This document shows positions 1 to 8,211 of a DNA stretch of 64,000 bases, piece after piece. How positions within the stretch are numbered: the stretch's first letter is position 1; each line of letters opens with the position of its first letter. The stretch is from Streptomyces sp. TSRI0107 (GTDB taxonomy: Bacteria > Actinomycetota > Actinomycetes > Streptomycetales > Streptomycetaceae), in the NCBI RefSeq assembly GCF_001905845.1, contig NZ_LIVZ01000008.1:62001-126000 (forward strand). Reading direction: 5' to 3'. Both the position numbers and the translations under genes were made by a program. Under the pieces are notes generated by a model. The model was not told the DNA's origin, did not search any database, and worked only from the letters and a program-made list of their open reading frames with translations.

Positions 1-1123
1 GATCTTCGTCTTCCTGAGTCACGCCCTCGTCCTCGGGGCCTTCACCGACCAGGACGCCTTCTCCGTCCTCAACACCCTGACCGGTGAGGGACGCATCGGA
101 TTCCTCGCGGTGTCGTTCTTCTTCGTCCTCAGCGGATTCGTGCTCACCTGGTCGGCCAAACCGGGACAGACGGCGGTCGGCTTCTGGCGGCGCAGGCTGA
201 TGCGCATCGGCCCCTGCCATCTGCTGATCGCCGTCATCGCGCTGAGCCAGTTCGCCGCCGCGGGCGAGACGATCCGATGGGGTCCCGCGGTGGCCAACCT
301 CTTCCTGGTGCAGAACTGGTGGCCCGAACAGGACCTGATCATGTACCAGTTCAACGGCGCCACCTGGACGCTCGCGGTCGAGCTGCTGTGCTACGCCTTC
401 TTCCCGCTGCTGCTGCGGCTGGTCAACCGGCTCGGCACCCGGGCGCTGTGGTACGGCGTCGGCGGCCTGGGCCTGACCGCCATCCTGCTGCCGGCGGTCA
501 GCTACCCGCTGCTCTCCGGGTTCCCGCCGAGCGAGTTCTACCCCGCGGGCTCCTGGCCGCAGCTGTGGGCGCTGTACTTCTTCCCGCCCGTCCGGTCGAT
601 CGACTTCATCATCGGCATGTTCCTCGCCCGGATCGTCGCCACCGGACAGTGGCCGAAGATCCGGATCATGCCGGCCGTCCTCGTCAACCTCGGCGTCTTC
701 CTCCTGCTGTTCCACCTGCCCATCCCCTTCGGGATCGCCGCGCTCTACCCGCTGCCGACGGCGATGCTGATCGGCGCGCTGGCCACCCGCGACCTGTCCG
801 GCAAGGGCACGCTGCTCAGCGGGCGGTTCATGGTGTGGCTCGGGGAACTGTCCTTCTCCTTCTACATCATCCACCTCACCGTGATGTTCGCCGTGCACGC
901 GGCGTTCGCGGGCGACCTGGTGGGATACGCACACGCGTACACCCGGACACCGTTCGGCACGGCGACCGCCATCGCGTTCATCATCGGCCTCTACGCCCTG
1001 TGCGTCGCCCTCGCCTGGGTGGTGAGCAACACCGTGGAGCGGCCCGCCATGCGGCGGTGGAGCCGCCCGGCGTCGCAACGCGCCCCCCGCCGGCCGGAAC
1101 CGGCACCCCAGCCCCAGCCCTGA
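1..1123 (+). CDS. Acyltransferase 3 (OafA/YrhL-type) membrane protein, 5' truncated
   Basis: The frame is open from the left edge, with the first full codon at position 2, so the N-terminus lies outside the window. About 373 residues are visible, with repeated hydrophobic segments and the family-like stretch FFFVLSGFVLTW near the visible start. This is typical of acyltransferase-3 membrane enzymes that move acyl groups from acyl-CoA to sugars or secondary metabolites. The C-terminus is a Pro/Arg-rich cytoplasmic tail. It lies 37 nt upstream of a P450 gene on the same strand, so the two are probably cotranscribed and it may acylate the product of this tailoring region. The catalytic His expected near the N-terminus may be the SH in FLSHALVL at the very edge, which cannot be confirmed from the fragment. 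Confidence 0.85.
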   Translation, partial: IFVFLSHALVLGAFTDQDAFSVLNTLTGEGRIGFLAVSFFFVLSGFVLTWSAKPGQTAVGFWRRRLMRIGPCHLLIAVIALSQFAAAGETIRWGPAVANLFLVQNWWPEQDLIMYQFNGATWTLAVELLCYAFFPLLLRLVNRLGTRALWYGVGGLGLTAILLPAVSYPLLSGFPPSEFYPAGSWPQLWALYFFPPVRSIDFIIGMFLARIVATGQWPKIRIMPAVLVNLGVFLLLFHLPIPFGIAALYPLPTAMLIGALATRDLSGKGTLLSGRFMVWLGELSFSFYIIHLTVMFAVHAAFAGDLVGYAHAYTRTPFGTATAIAFIIGLYALCVALAWVVSNTVERPAMRRWSRPASQRAPRRPEPAPQPQP

Positions 1124-1160
1124 CCCCCGAGCATCCCCCACCCCCCGATCGGAGACCGTC

Positions 1161-2378
1161 ATGGCCGACGCGGCCGACATACCCGAGTCCACCGACCACC
1201 CGTCCTACCCGATGCGCCGGACGTGCCCGTACACGCTGCCGGACGGATACCGTCAGCTCCGTGAACGCCCGGCCATGGGCAAGGTAAGGCTGCCCAGCGG
1301 CCGGCTCGCCTGGGCCGCGACCCGCTACGAGGACGTCAAGGCGATGCTGGGCGACAACCGGTTCAGCTCCGACCTGCGTCACCCGGGCTACCCGGTGATG
1401 ATGGACCACCAGGTCCCCGCGCCCGAGTTCTCCACCTCGCTGGTGGGCATGGACCCCCCGGAGCACACGCTGGCCCGGCGCGCGGTGGCAAACGACTTCA
1501 CCCCGCGCAGCGCCAGACGGCTGCGGCCCCGGGTCCAGGAGATCGTGGACGAGTACATCGACCGGCTCCTGGAGGGGCCCCGGCCCGCCGACCTCATCGA
1601 GGCGTTCGCCAACCCGGTGCCCCTGCTGCTGATCTGCGAGCTGATCGGCGTGCCGTTCGCCGACCGCGACTTCTTCCTGCGGATCTCGCACACCGTCATG
1701 AACGCCACCACGCCCGAGGCCGGCGTCGAGGGCATGGCGGAGCTGATGGGCTACATGGACAAGCTGGTGACCGACAAGGAGCGGGAGCCCACCGACGACG
1801 TGATCGGGCGGCTGGTGGTACGGCGCGGCGAGCCGGGCGTCCCCGACCACCGCGACCTCGTCGCCATGGCGTTCATGCTGCTGATGGCCGGCCACGAGAC
1901 ACCCGCCAACCTGATCGGCCTGGGCGCCATGATGCTGCTCGACCGCCCGGACCTGCGCAAGGCGCTGAGCGACGACCCGTCGCGCTGGCCGGCGGCCGTC
2001 GACGAGCTGCTGCGCTACTTCACCATCGCCGAGATCGCCAACTCCCGGGTGGCGCTGGCCGACGTCGAGATCGGCGGAGTGCGGATCGCGGCCGGCGAGG
2101 GCGTGATCGGCCTGACCGTGGGGGCCAACCGGGACCCGGAGCGCTTCCCGGACCCCGACACCTTCGACCTGGACCGCGGGGACCAGCGCAGCCTCGCCTT
2201 CGGGTACGGCGCGCACCAGTGCCTCGGCCAGCACCTGATGCGGATGGAGCTGGAGGTGGCCCTGTCCACCCTGTTCGCGCGCGTCCCCGACCTGCGGCTG
2301 GTCGACCCCGTCGAGAAGCTGCGGTTCAAGGAGGAACACGTCAACTACGGCCTGCACGCCCTGCCGGTCACCTGGTGA
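1161..2378 (+). CDS. Cytochrome P450 (class I, CYP105/107-like)
   Basis: A 405-residue soluble bacterial P450. It has the I-helix motif AGHET (A243-T247) with the canonical acid-alcohol pair, an ELLR (ExxR) K-helix and a heme-binding loop FGYGAHQCLG with the thiolate at C354. The start ATG is preceded by GGAGA at good spacing. A [3Fe-4S] ferredoxin gene follows 11 nt after the stop, the usual arrangement for a P450 that draws electrons through its own ferredoxin. It probably hydroxylates or epoxidises a secondary metabolite. The substrate cannot be read from sequence. Confidence 0.95.
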   Translation: MADAADIPESTDHPSYPMRRTCPYTLPDGYRQLRERPAMGKVRLPSGRLAWAATRYEDVKAMLGDNRFSSDLRHPGYPVMMDHQVPAPEFSTSLVGMDPPEHTLARRAVANDFTPRSARRLRPRVQEIVDEYIDRLLEGPRPADLIEAFANPVPLLLICELIGVPFADRDFFLRISHTVMNATTPEAGVEGMAELMGYMDKLVTDKEREPTDDVIGRLVVRRGEPGVPDHRDLVAMAFMLLMAGHETPANLIGLGAMMLLDRPDLRKALSDDPSRWPAAVDELLRYFTIAEIANSRVALADVEIGGVRIAAGEGVIGLTVGANRDPERFPDPDTFDLDRGDQRSLAFGYGAHQCLGQHLMRMELEVALSTLFARVPDLRLVDPVEKLRFKEEHVNYGLHALPVTW

Positions 2379-2389
2379 GGGGGGAGCGC

Positions 2390-2587
2390 ATGCGGATCCG
2401 GAGCAACCGGGACACCTGCATCGGCGCCGGCCGCTGCCATCTCGCGGCGCCCGAGCTGTTCGACCAGAGCAAGGTGGACGCCACCGTCGTCGTCCTGGTC
2501 GACCAGGTGACGGGCGACCGGCTGGAGAGGGCACGCGAGGCGGTCGACGACTGCCCGACGCGCACGCTCCGCCTGACCGAGGACTAG
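2390..2587 (+). CDS. [3Fe-4S] ferredoxin, P450 redox partner
   Basis: A 65-residue protein with three cysteines (C10, C16, C54) spaced as in actinobacterial P450 ferredoxins: a CxxxxxC motif, then CP near the C-terminus. The second position of a four-Cys site is not Cys, which favours a [3Fe-4S] cluster. The ATG at 2390 is chosen because GGGGGAG stands just upstream; a longer frame beginning inside the P450 gene is open but overlaps it. It would pass electrons from a ferredoxin reductase, not present here, to the upstream P450. Confidence 0.93.
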   Translation: MRIRSNRDTCIGAGRCHLAAPELFDQSKVDATVVVLVDQVTGDRLERAREAVDDCPTRTLRLTED

Positions 2588-2630
2588 GGGGCGAGACGTT
2601 CCCTGGGCACCGGACGACCGGGGAACGCGA

Positions 2631-2658
2631 CGACGCGGGGCCCTCGGGCCCCGCGTCG
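2631..2658. terminator. Bidirectional hairpin between convergent genes
   Basis: A near-perfect inverted repeat, CGACGCGGGGCCC/GGGCCCCGCGTCG, with a tiny loop lies between the ferredoxin stop and the convergent MFS stop. There is no U-tract, as is common in high-GC actinomycetes. It probably ends transcription from both sides. Confidence 0.75.
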
Positions 2659-2672
2659 CTCATCGGGTCAGG

Positions 2673-4217
2673 TCACTCGCCGGCGGCCGCGCGGTTCGCC
2701 CGCTGGAAGTAGACCCCGGCCAGGACCGCCAGCAGGACGAACACGGCGGTGGAGACGGCGGCGACGGCGTTCAGCCCGCTCACGAACGCCGCGTGCGCCG
2801 AGTCCAGCAGTGCCGCGGACGCGTCGGCGCCGAGGTTCGAGGCCTCGGCGGTGGCCCCGGCGACCGTCTCCCGCGCGCTGTCCGCGGCGGCGTCGTCCAG
2901 CCCCGCGGGGATCGCGTCGTCGACCTGGTGGCTGTACACCGCGGAGCCGATCGTGCCGAGGACGGCCAGCCCCAGCGCACCGCCGAGGTAGTTCGCCGTC
3001 TCCGCCATCGACGCGGCGGAACCCGCGCGCTCCGGGGGCACCGAGCCGACCACCAGACCGGTGCCGAGCGCGAACAGCGGACCCGCTCCGAGGCCGATGA
3101 TCGCGGTGCCGAGCACGGGCAGCCAGGCGCCGTGGTCGTCGTTCACCACGATCAGCACCGCCGCGCCGACCGCGGACAGGAACATGCCGCCGATGATCGC
3201 GGTCCGCGGCGTGATCGCCCGGGTCAGGGCCGGCGTGGACATGGTGCCCACCGCCATGAACAGGCCCATCGGCATGAACCACAGGGCCGATTCCAGCGCC
3301 GAGTAGCCGAGCACCGTCTGCAGCTGCTGGGTGACGACCAGCGCCGTTCCCGCCAGCACCATCCCGGCCAGCGCCAGCGCGGTCAGGATCAGCGTGAACG
3401 AGCTGTTCGCGAAGAGCCGCAGGTCGAGCAGCGGGTCGTCGCCGCGCAGCTGACGGCGCACGAACAGGGTGCCGAACACACCGCCCACCACGAGCGCCAC
3501 GCCCGCGGCGACGGTGCTGCCGCTGCCCAGCGAGAGCACCTTGATCGCGTACACCAGCGGGAGGATGCCCAGCAGGGAGAGCACGACGCTGGTGATGTCC
3601 AGGCGCCGCGTCTGCTCGGGACGGAACTCCGGCAGCAGCACGGGCCCGGCGATCAGCACGACCGCCGCGACCGGCACGGCCAGCAGGAACACCGCGCCCC
3701 ACCAGAACGGGACGAGCACCACGCCGCCCAGCACGGGCCCGATGGCCGCTCCGGTGAAGGTGCAGGTGGCCCAGATCGAGATGGCCTTGCCGCGCTGGCG
3801 GTCGTCGCGGAAGATGTTGGTGATCAGGGCGAGGGTGGAGGGCATCAGCGTGGCGCCCGCCATGCCCTGCACGCCGCGCGCCACGATCAGCATGATCGGG
3901 CTGGTCGCCCACGCGCAGGCGAGCGACGCCAGCGCGAACACGGCCATACCGATCATGAGGAGCCGACGGCGTCCGATCCGGTCGCCGAGCACGCCCATGG
4001 TGATCACCAGGCCGGCCACCATGAAGCCGTACGCGTCGGTGATCCACAGCTGCTGGACGTTGCTCGCGCCCAGGTCGGCGGTGAGTTCGGGCAGCGCCAG
4101 GAGCAGGACGTTCGCGTCGAGCGCGACCAGCAGCGTCGGAAGCGCGAGGACCGCGAGCGCCCACCAGGGCCGTGCTCCGGTTTGTGTGGGGCTGGTCGCC
4201 GCCGCAGTGACGGTCAT
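2673..4217 (-). CDS. DHA2-family MFS drug exporter (14 TM)
   Basis: A 514-residue, strongly hydrophobic protein with many predicted membrane segments, consistent with the 14-TM DHA2 (EmrB/QacA-like) proton antiporters. Motif A is visible as GVLGDRIGRRR after the second helix, and LDANVLLLALPEL in helix 1 matches motif D1-like sequence. It probably exports the compound made by neighbouring tailoring enzymes and so gives self-resistance. It is downstream of the ECF sigma gene on the same strand, and its upstream region shares an A6/TTC/CGA motif with that of the YCII gene, so the sigma factor may control it. Confidence 0.93.
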   Translation of the reverse strand: MTVTAAATSPTQTGARPWWALAVLALPTLLVALDANVLLLALPELTADLGASNVQQLWITDAYGFMVAGLVITMGVLGDRIGRRRLLMIGMAVFALASLACAWATSPIMLIVARGVQGMAGATLMPSTLALITNIFRDDRQRGKAISIWATCTFTGAAIGPVLGGVVLVPFWWGAVFLLAVPVAAVVLIAGPVLLPEFRPEQTRRLDITSVVLSLLGILPLVYAIKVLSLGSGSTVAAGVALVVGGVFGTLFVRRQLRGDDPLLDLRLFANSSFTLILTALALAGMVLAGTALVVTQQLQTVLGYSALESALWFMPMGLFMAVGTMSTPALTRAITPRTAIIGGMFLSAVGAAVLIVVNDDHGAWLPVLGTAIIGLGAGPLFALGTGLVVGSVPPERAGSAASMAETANYLGGALGLAVLGTIGSAVYSHQVDDAIPAGLDDAAADSARETVAGATAEASNLGADASAALLDSAHAAFVSGLNAVAAVSTAVFVLLAVLAGVYFQRANRAAAGE

Positions 4218-4288
4218 GTCGAGTTCGTCCTCTCGCTCGTCAGAGTGTCGTTCATGACGTCGTCGGAGCGGGGAGCGGAATATTGCGC

Positions 4289-4307
4289 TCGATCGCGGAA
4301 CTTTTTT
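4289..4307 (-). promoter_or_regulatory. Candidate ECF42-type promoter element upstream of the MFS gene
   Basis: On the minus strand this reads AAAAAA-N-TTC-N6-CGA, beginning 72 nt before the MFS start. The same 19-nt pattern with identical spacing occurs at 7106-7124, about 79 nt before the YCII start. Such shared sequence in front of two genes flanking a sigma-factor gene suggests a regulon signal. Assignment to this sigma factor is inference. Confidence 0.4.
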
Positions 4308-4334
4308 GCCGGGAGGTCCGTGCGGCGCCTTGAA

Positions 4335-5588
4335 TCACCCGTTCGGCTTACCCAGACGGTCCGCCCGGGACTCCAGGAAGCGCCGCTCCGGGAGGCTGGC
4401 CGTGCGCCGCGCCGCCTCCCGGTAGTTCTCGCGGGCCGCGTCGTGGTCGCCGGCCATCTCCAGCAGATGGCCGCGCACGGCGTGCAGCCGGTGGTGGTCG
4501 GCGATCCGGTCGTCCTCGGCGAGGGGGCGGAGCAGGTCGAGACCGGCCTGCGGGCCGTGGGCCATGGCCGCCGCGACGGCGTGGTTCAGGGTGACCATGG
4601 GATTCGGGGACACCTGTTCGAGGAGGCGGTACAGGATGACGATCTGGCGCCAGTCCGTCTCGTCGGCGCTCGGCGCCTCGGCGTGCACCGCGGCGATGGC
4701 GGCCTGCAACTGGTAGGGCCCCATCGGCCCGCGGGCGAGCGCCTCGGCGGTGAGCGCGATGCCCTCCTTCAGGGCGGCCGCGTCCCAGCGGGTGCGGTCC
4801 TGCTCGGCGAGCGGGATGAGGTTCCCGTCGTCGTCGGTACGCGCGGGCCGCCGGGCGTCCGTCAGCAGCATCAGCGCCAGCAGACCCGTCACCTCCGGGC
4901 TGTCCGGCAGCGTGCGGCGCAGCGCGCGCGTCAGCCGGATCGCCTCGCGCGTCAGCTCGACCTGGTGCAGATCGGCTCCGGAGGTGCTGGTGTACCCCTC
5001 GTTGAAGATCAGGTAGAGCACGTGCAGGACCACGCCGAGCCGCTGCGGCCGGTCCTCGGGCGGCGGCAGCTCGAACTCCGCGCCCGCCGCCCTGATGCGC
5101 TGCTTCGCGCGGCTGATGCGCTGCGCCATCGTCGCCTCCGGCACCAGGAAGGCGCGGGCTATCTGGCTGGTGGTCAGACCGCCGCACGCCCGCAGCGTCA
5201 GCGCCAGCTGGGACGACGGGGACAGGCTGGGGTGACAGCACAGGAAGAGCAGGATGAGCGAGTCGTCCTGGTCCGACGGGTGGAGTTCGGCGGGCCCGGA
5301 CTCCACCGGCTCGTCCGCGCGGACCATGGCCGCCACGGTCGCCTCCCGGCGCCGGCGGGCGATGTCGCTGCGGGCGCGGTCGGCGAGCCTGCGGTGGGCG
5401 ACCCTGGTGAGCCAGCCCAGCGGGTTGTCGGGGACGCCGTCCTTGCGCCACTGCACGATCGCGTCGAGCAACGCGTCCTGCGCGGCGTCCTCGCACTCCT
5501 CGAACCGGCCGTAGCGGCGGACCAGCGTGCCCACCACCTGGGGGATCAGCTCCCGCAGCGGCGTGCCGACCTCGGTGTCGCGGTTCAC
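4335..5588 (-). CDS. ECF42-type RNA polymerase sigma factor with C-terminal extension
   Basis: A 417-residue sigma-24-like factor: sigma region 2 (EECEDAAQDALLDAI), region 4 (LTTSQIARAFLVPEATMAQRI) and a long C-terminal alpha-helical/TPR-like extension starting about residue 190 with YLIFNEGYT, the hallmark of ECF42 (DUF6596) factors. The GTG at 5588 is chosen because it gives the usual family N-terminus right before LRELIPQVVGTLVRRYG. A much longer in-frame start at 5804 would overlap the SDR gene and add a low-complexity head. ECF42 factors lack a classical anti-sigma and pair with DGPF/YCII proteins, found here two genes upstream. Confidence 0.92.
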   Translation of the reverse strand: MNRDTEVGTPLRELIPQVVGTLVRRYGRFEECEDAAQDALLDAIVQWRKDGVPDNPLGWLTRVAHRRLADRARSDIARRRREATVAAMVRADEPVESGPAELHPSDQDDSLILLFLCCHPSLSPSSQLALTLRACGGLTTSQIARAFLVPEATMAQRISRAKQRIRAAGAEFELPPPEDRPQRLGVVLHVLYLIFNEGYTSTSGADLHQVELTREAIRLTRALRRTLPDSPEVTGLLALMLLTDARRPARTDDDGNLIPLAEQDRTRWDAAALKEGIALTAEALARGPMGPYQLQAAIAAVHAEAPSADETDWRQIVILYRLLEQVSPNPMVTLNHAVAAAMAHGPQAGLDLLRPLAEDDRIADHHRLHAVRGHLLEMAGDHDAARENYREAARRTASLPERRFLESRADRLGKPNG

Positions 5589-5775
5589 CGGGATGCCCGG
5601 CGGGGAGCCGGGAGCGCGGAGCGGAGAAGGGTTACGGCAGTCATACGAACTCGGACCATCCCCTGTCGAGCGGCTCGCGGCACTGCCGATCGCCCGGCAG
5701 CCGGTGCCGACACCGTACCCCAGGGCGACCGGGCGATGTGCCTGTGAACCCGCGAGAGCTCGGAGGATGGCCGAG

Positions 5776-6564
5776 TCAGTGGTGGTACTCGCCGCAGTTG
5801 ACATCGAGGCAGTGACCGGTGACGGCGCGCGCCATGTCCGAGGCCAGGAAGATCACCGCGTCGGCGGTCTCCTCGGGGCTCTGCAGACGGCGCAAATCCA
5901 TGTCGGCGGCCACCTCGTCGTAGCCCTCCTGGAGCGACATGCCGCGCGCGGCGGCGAGTTCCCCGATGAAGCCCTTCACCTTGTCGGTCCACATCGGGCC
6001 CGGCGCCACCGTGTTGACCCGGATGCCCTCCGGGCCGAGCTCGGTGGCCAGGCTCTGGGCGAGCGCCAGGAGCGCCGACTTGGCGATCTTGTACGCGCCG
6101 CAGGCACGCTTGGAGTGCCGCAGCACCGAGGAGTTGACCATGACGATCGAGCCGCGGCTGTCGCGCAGCGCCGGCGTGAACAGGCGGGACAGCCGCAGTG
6201 CGGCGTAGACGTCCACCTCCATGCCGAGGCGGATGTCGTCCAGCGAGGTGTCGGCGAGCTCGGTGTGGGGCGGTTCCACGAGCGCGTTGTTGATCAGGGC
6301 GTCGACCCGGCCGAACGACTCGAGCGTGGCGGCGACGAGCGCCTCGGCGGCGGCCTGGTCGGTGATGTCCGTCGGCACCGCCAGCGCGCGGCCCCCGGCG
6401 TCCGCCACGGCCTTGGCGACCTCGTCGAGGTAGAACGCGGTACGTGCCGCTAGCACCACGTCGGCCCCGGCCTCGGCGCACCGCACGGCGAGTGTCCGGC
6501 CGAGCCCGGAGCCCACACCCGACACGACGACGACCTTGCCGCGAAGCAACTCGGGAACCTTCAT
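5776..6564 (-). CDS. Short-chain dehydrogenase/reductase (SDR)
   Basis: A 262-residue classical SDR with Rossmann glycine motif SGVGSGLG (residues 15-22), INNA at about 92-95, a catalytic Ser in VNSS (146/147) and the YKIAK active site (Y159, K163). The VAPGPMWT loop after the active site is also typical. It would oxidise or reduce a hydroxyl/keto group with NAD(P)(H). It lies between the YCII and ECF42 genes on the same strand, 94 nt after YCII and 187 nt before the sigma gene, so it is probably part of the same stress or detoxification unit. Confidence 0.92.
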   Translation of the reverse strand: MKVPELLRGKVVVVSGVGSGLGRTLAVRCAEAGADVVLAARTAFYLDEVAKAVADAGGRALAVPTDITDQAAAEALVAATLESFGRVDALINNALVEPPHTELADTSLDDIRLGMEVDVYAALRLSRLFTPALRDSRGSIVMVNSSVLRHSKRACGAYKIAKSALLALAQSLATELGPEGIRVNTVAPGPMWTDKVKGFIGELAAARGMSLQEGYDEVAADMDLRRLQSPEETADAVIFLASDMARAVTGHCLDVNCGEYHH

Positions 6565-6625
6565 CTGCGTACGTCCTCTCGAAAGCTCGGCACAGAGCGG
6601 GCGGACTCCGGGGGAGGCAAGCGGG

Positions 6626-6651
6626 GCCCGGGGGCGCGACGGCCCCCGGGC
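6626..6651 (-). terminator. Strong hairpin after the YCII gene
   Basis: A perfect 10-bp inverted repeat GCCCGGGGGC / GCCCCCGGGC with a 6-nt loop sits 8 nt downstream of the YCII stop and before the SDR start. It may be a full terminator or a partial one that raises YCII expression over the downstream SDR and sigma genes. Confidence 0.6.
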
Positions 6652-6658
6652 GGGGGAG

Positions 6659-7027
6659 TCACGCCGACGCGTCCTCGCTGAAGATGATCGGCCGGACCTC
6701 GATACCCAGGCCCTCGACCGCGGCGTCCGGGATCATCGCGGCGACCTCGTGCGCACGGTCCCGGTCCTTGACCTCGATGACGTAGTAACCGCCCATGAGC
6801 TCCTTGGACTCGGCGTACGGACCGTCGGTCACCGCCGGCACACCGCCGCGCACGCGCACCACGGAGCTGTCGTCCGCCCCGCCCAGGGCCACGGTGCCCA
6901 CGAACTCGCCGGTCTCCTTGATCTTCGCCATGAACTCGCCGTGGCCCTGGAACACGGCGTTGCGCTCCTCCTCCGACAGGGCGTCCATGACCTCGGCGTT
7001 CGGGTACATCATGATCAGGTACTTCAC
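6659..7027 (-). CDS. YCII/DGPF-domain protein (ECF42 partner)
   Basis: A 122-residue YCII-related protein with the signature VTDGPYAESKE (DGPY here rather than DGPF) and the GGYYVIEVKD strand. The start MKYLIMMYPN is family typical and follows AAGGAGC. DGPF proteins are encoded beside ECF42 sigma factors across actinobacteria and proteobacteria and are their main target genes. The biochemical role is not settled. An A6/TTC/CGA element lies about 79 nt upstream. Confidence 0.9.
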   Translation of the reverse strand: MKYLIMMYPNAEVMDALSEEERNAVFQGHGEFMAKIKETGEFVGTVALGGADDSSVVRVRGGVPAVTDGPYAESKELMGGYYVIEVKDRDRAHEVAAMIPDAAVEGLGIEVRPIIFSEDASA

Positions 7028-7105
7028 GGTGCTGCTCCTTGCTCACGAGAGGCGTCCAGCGCGCCTCTTCACCTCTTCGTCGGTGCCGAGGCGCGGTTCT
7101 CTACA

Positions 7106-7124
7106 TCGGCGCGAGAAATTTTTT
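7106..7124 (-). promoter_or_regulatory. Candidate ECF42-type promoter element upstream of YCII
   Basis: On the minus strand it reads AAAAAA-N-TTC-N6-CGA, matching the element at 4289-4307 in front of the MFS exporter with no gap. It stands out as an A-run in otherwise G/C-rich DNA. Confidence 0.4.
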
Positions 7125-7138
7125 CGCGCGGTGGATCA

Positions 7139-7156
7139 CGCGTCCAAACGGACGCG
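7139..7156 (-). terminator. Hairpin downstream of the alcohol dehydrogenase gene
   Basis: A 7-bp stem CGCGTCC / GGACGCG with loop AAAC lies 38 nt past the dehydrogenase stop on the minus strand. It would separate the oxidative operon from the YCII unit. Confidence 0.5.
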
Positions 7157-7194
7157 CCCGGCCCGCCGCACGATGGCGTGAACCGGCCGCCGGA

Positions 7195-8211
7195 TCAGTA
7201 CGTGACGACCGCACGGAACCGGACCTCGCCGGCCGCCGCCCGGTCGACGGCCTTCGCGACGTCCTCCTTCGGGAACACCTCGACGAGCGGTGTCACCGAT
7301 CCGCGCGCGACCATGTCGAGGGCCTCCGTCAGATACCGCAGGCCGTTGTGCGTGGCGCCGATGACCTGCTGGCGCAGCGACCAGAACGGGCTGCCGGGGG
7401 CGATGGTGAACGAGTCGTTCGGGTCGATCGTGGCCAGCACGATCCGCCCGCCCGGCCGCAGCCCCTGCAGGGCGTCGGTGGCGGACCGGTAGGAGATGCC
7501 GGTGACGAGGATGACGTCCGCGCCGCCCGCGTCCCGCAGCCCGGCGCCGTCGGGCACCACGGTGCCGGCCCCCAGCTGCACGGCCAGGTCGTGCTTGTCG
7601 GGCGAGCCGGTGACGGCCACCGTGTCGAAGCCGCAGGCGTGCGAGAACTGCACGGCCAGGTGCCCCAGCCCGCCGATGCCCAGCACGGCGACCCGCTCGT
7701 GGGGCTGGGGCCGGGCCGCGCGCAGGGCGCTCCACGAGGTGTAGCCCGCGCACAGGACCGGCGCGGCCGCCGTGTAGTCGAGGCCGTCCGGGAGCAGCAC
7801 CGTGCTCGCCGCCTTGACGCACAGGTACTCGGCGTGCCCGCCCTGGGTGTTGAGCCCGGTCATCACCGACGCGGCGCAGTTCATCCCCGACTGCCCGGTG
7901 AGGGGCAGGTTGCGGCGGCAGTAGTCACAGCGTCCGCAGGTCTCCTGCACCCAGGTCGTCCCCACCCGGTCGCCGACCCGCCGGCCGGTCACTCCGGGGC
8001 CCAGTGCCACGATCTCGCCCGCGGCCTCGTGACCGGTGACCGCCGGACTGAAGGGCGGGAACGGGAAGACGCCCTGCGCGGTCCAGACGTCGTTGTGGCA
8101 GATGCCGCAGGCGCGCACCCTGACCAGGACCTCGCCAGGACCCGGCTCGGGCGTCGGGACCTCGCGGATCTCCCAGGCGGCCTTCGGCGCCGGGATGACG
8201 GCGGCCTTCAT
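7195..8211 (-). CDS. Zinc-dependent alcohol dehydrogenase (MDR family)
   Basis: A 338-residue medium-chain dehydrogenase. Catalytic zinc ligands C38 (in ACGICHND) and H61-E62 (GHEAAGEI) are present; a structural zinc lobe has C92, C95, C98 and a fourth Cys at about 112, spaced wider than usual. The nucleotide-binding glycines are in GIGGLGHLAVQ. It would oxidise a secondary alcohol or aldehyde with NAD(P)+. Its ATG overlaps the upstream P450 stop by 4 nt, so the two are translationally coupled and probably act in sequence (hydroxylation, then oxidation). Confidence 0.93.
   Translation of the reverse strand: MKAAVIPAPKAAWEIREVPTPEPGPGEVLVRVRACGICHNDVWTAQGVFPFPPFSPAVTGHEAAGEIVALGPGVTGRRVGDRVGTTWVQETCGRCDYCRRNLPLTGQSGMNCAASVMTGLNTQGGHAEYLCVKAASTVLLPDGLDYTAAAPVLCAGYTSWSALRAARPQPHERVAVLGIGGLGHLAVQFSHACGFDTVAVTGSPDKHDLAVQLGAGTVVPDGAGLRDAGGADVILVTGISYRSATDALQGLRPGGRIVLATIDPNDSFTIAPGSPFWSLRQQVIGATHNGLRYLTEALDMVARGSVTPLVEVFPKEDVAKAVDRAAAGEVRFRAVVTY

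Noticed and set aside
2793..5747. A 984-codon open frame on the plus strand opposite the MFS and sigma genes
   Set aside because: It is antisense to two well-recognised genes, is full of Arg/Gly/Asp/His low-complexity sequence and matches no family: a shadow produced by third-position GC bias.
5589..5804. Extended N-terminus for the ECF42 sigma factor
   Set aside because: It would overlap the SDR stop and add a Ser/Ala-rich head not found in the family. The GTG at 5588 gives the normal start, though no strong ribosome site is visible there.
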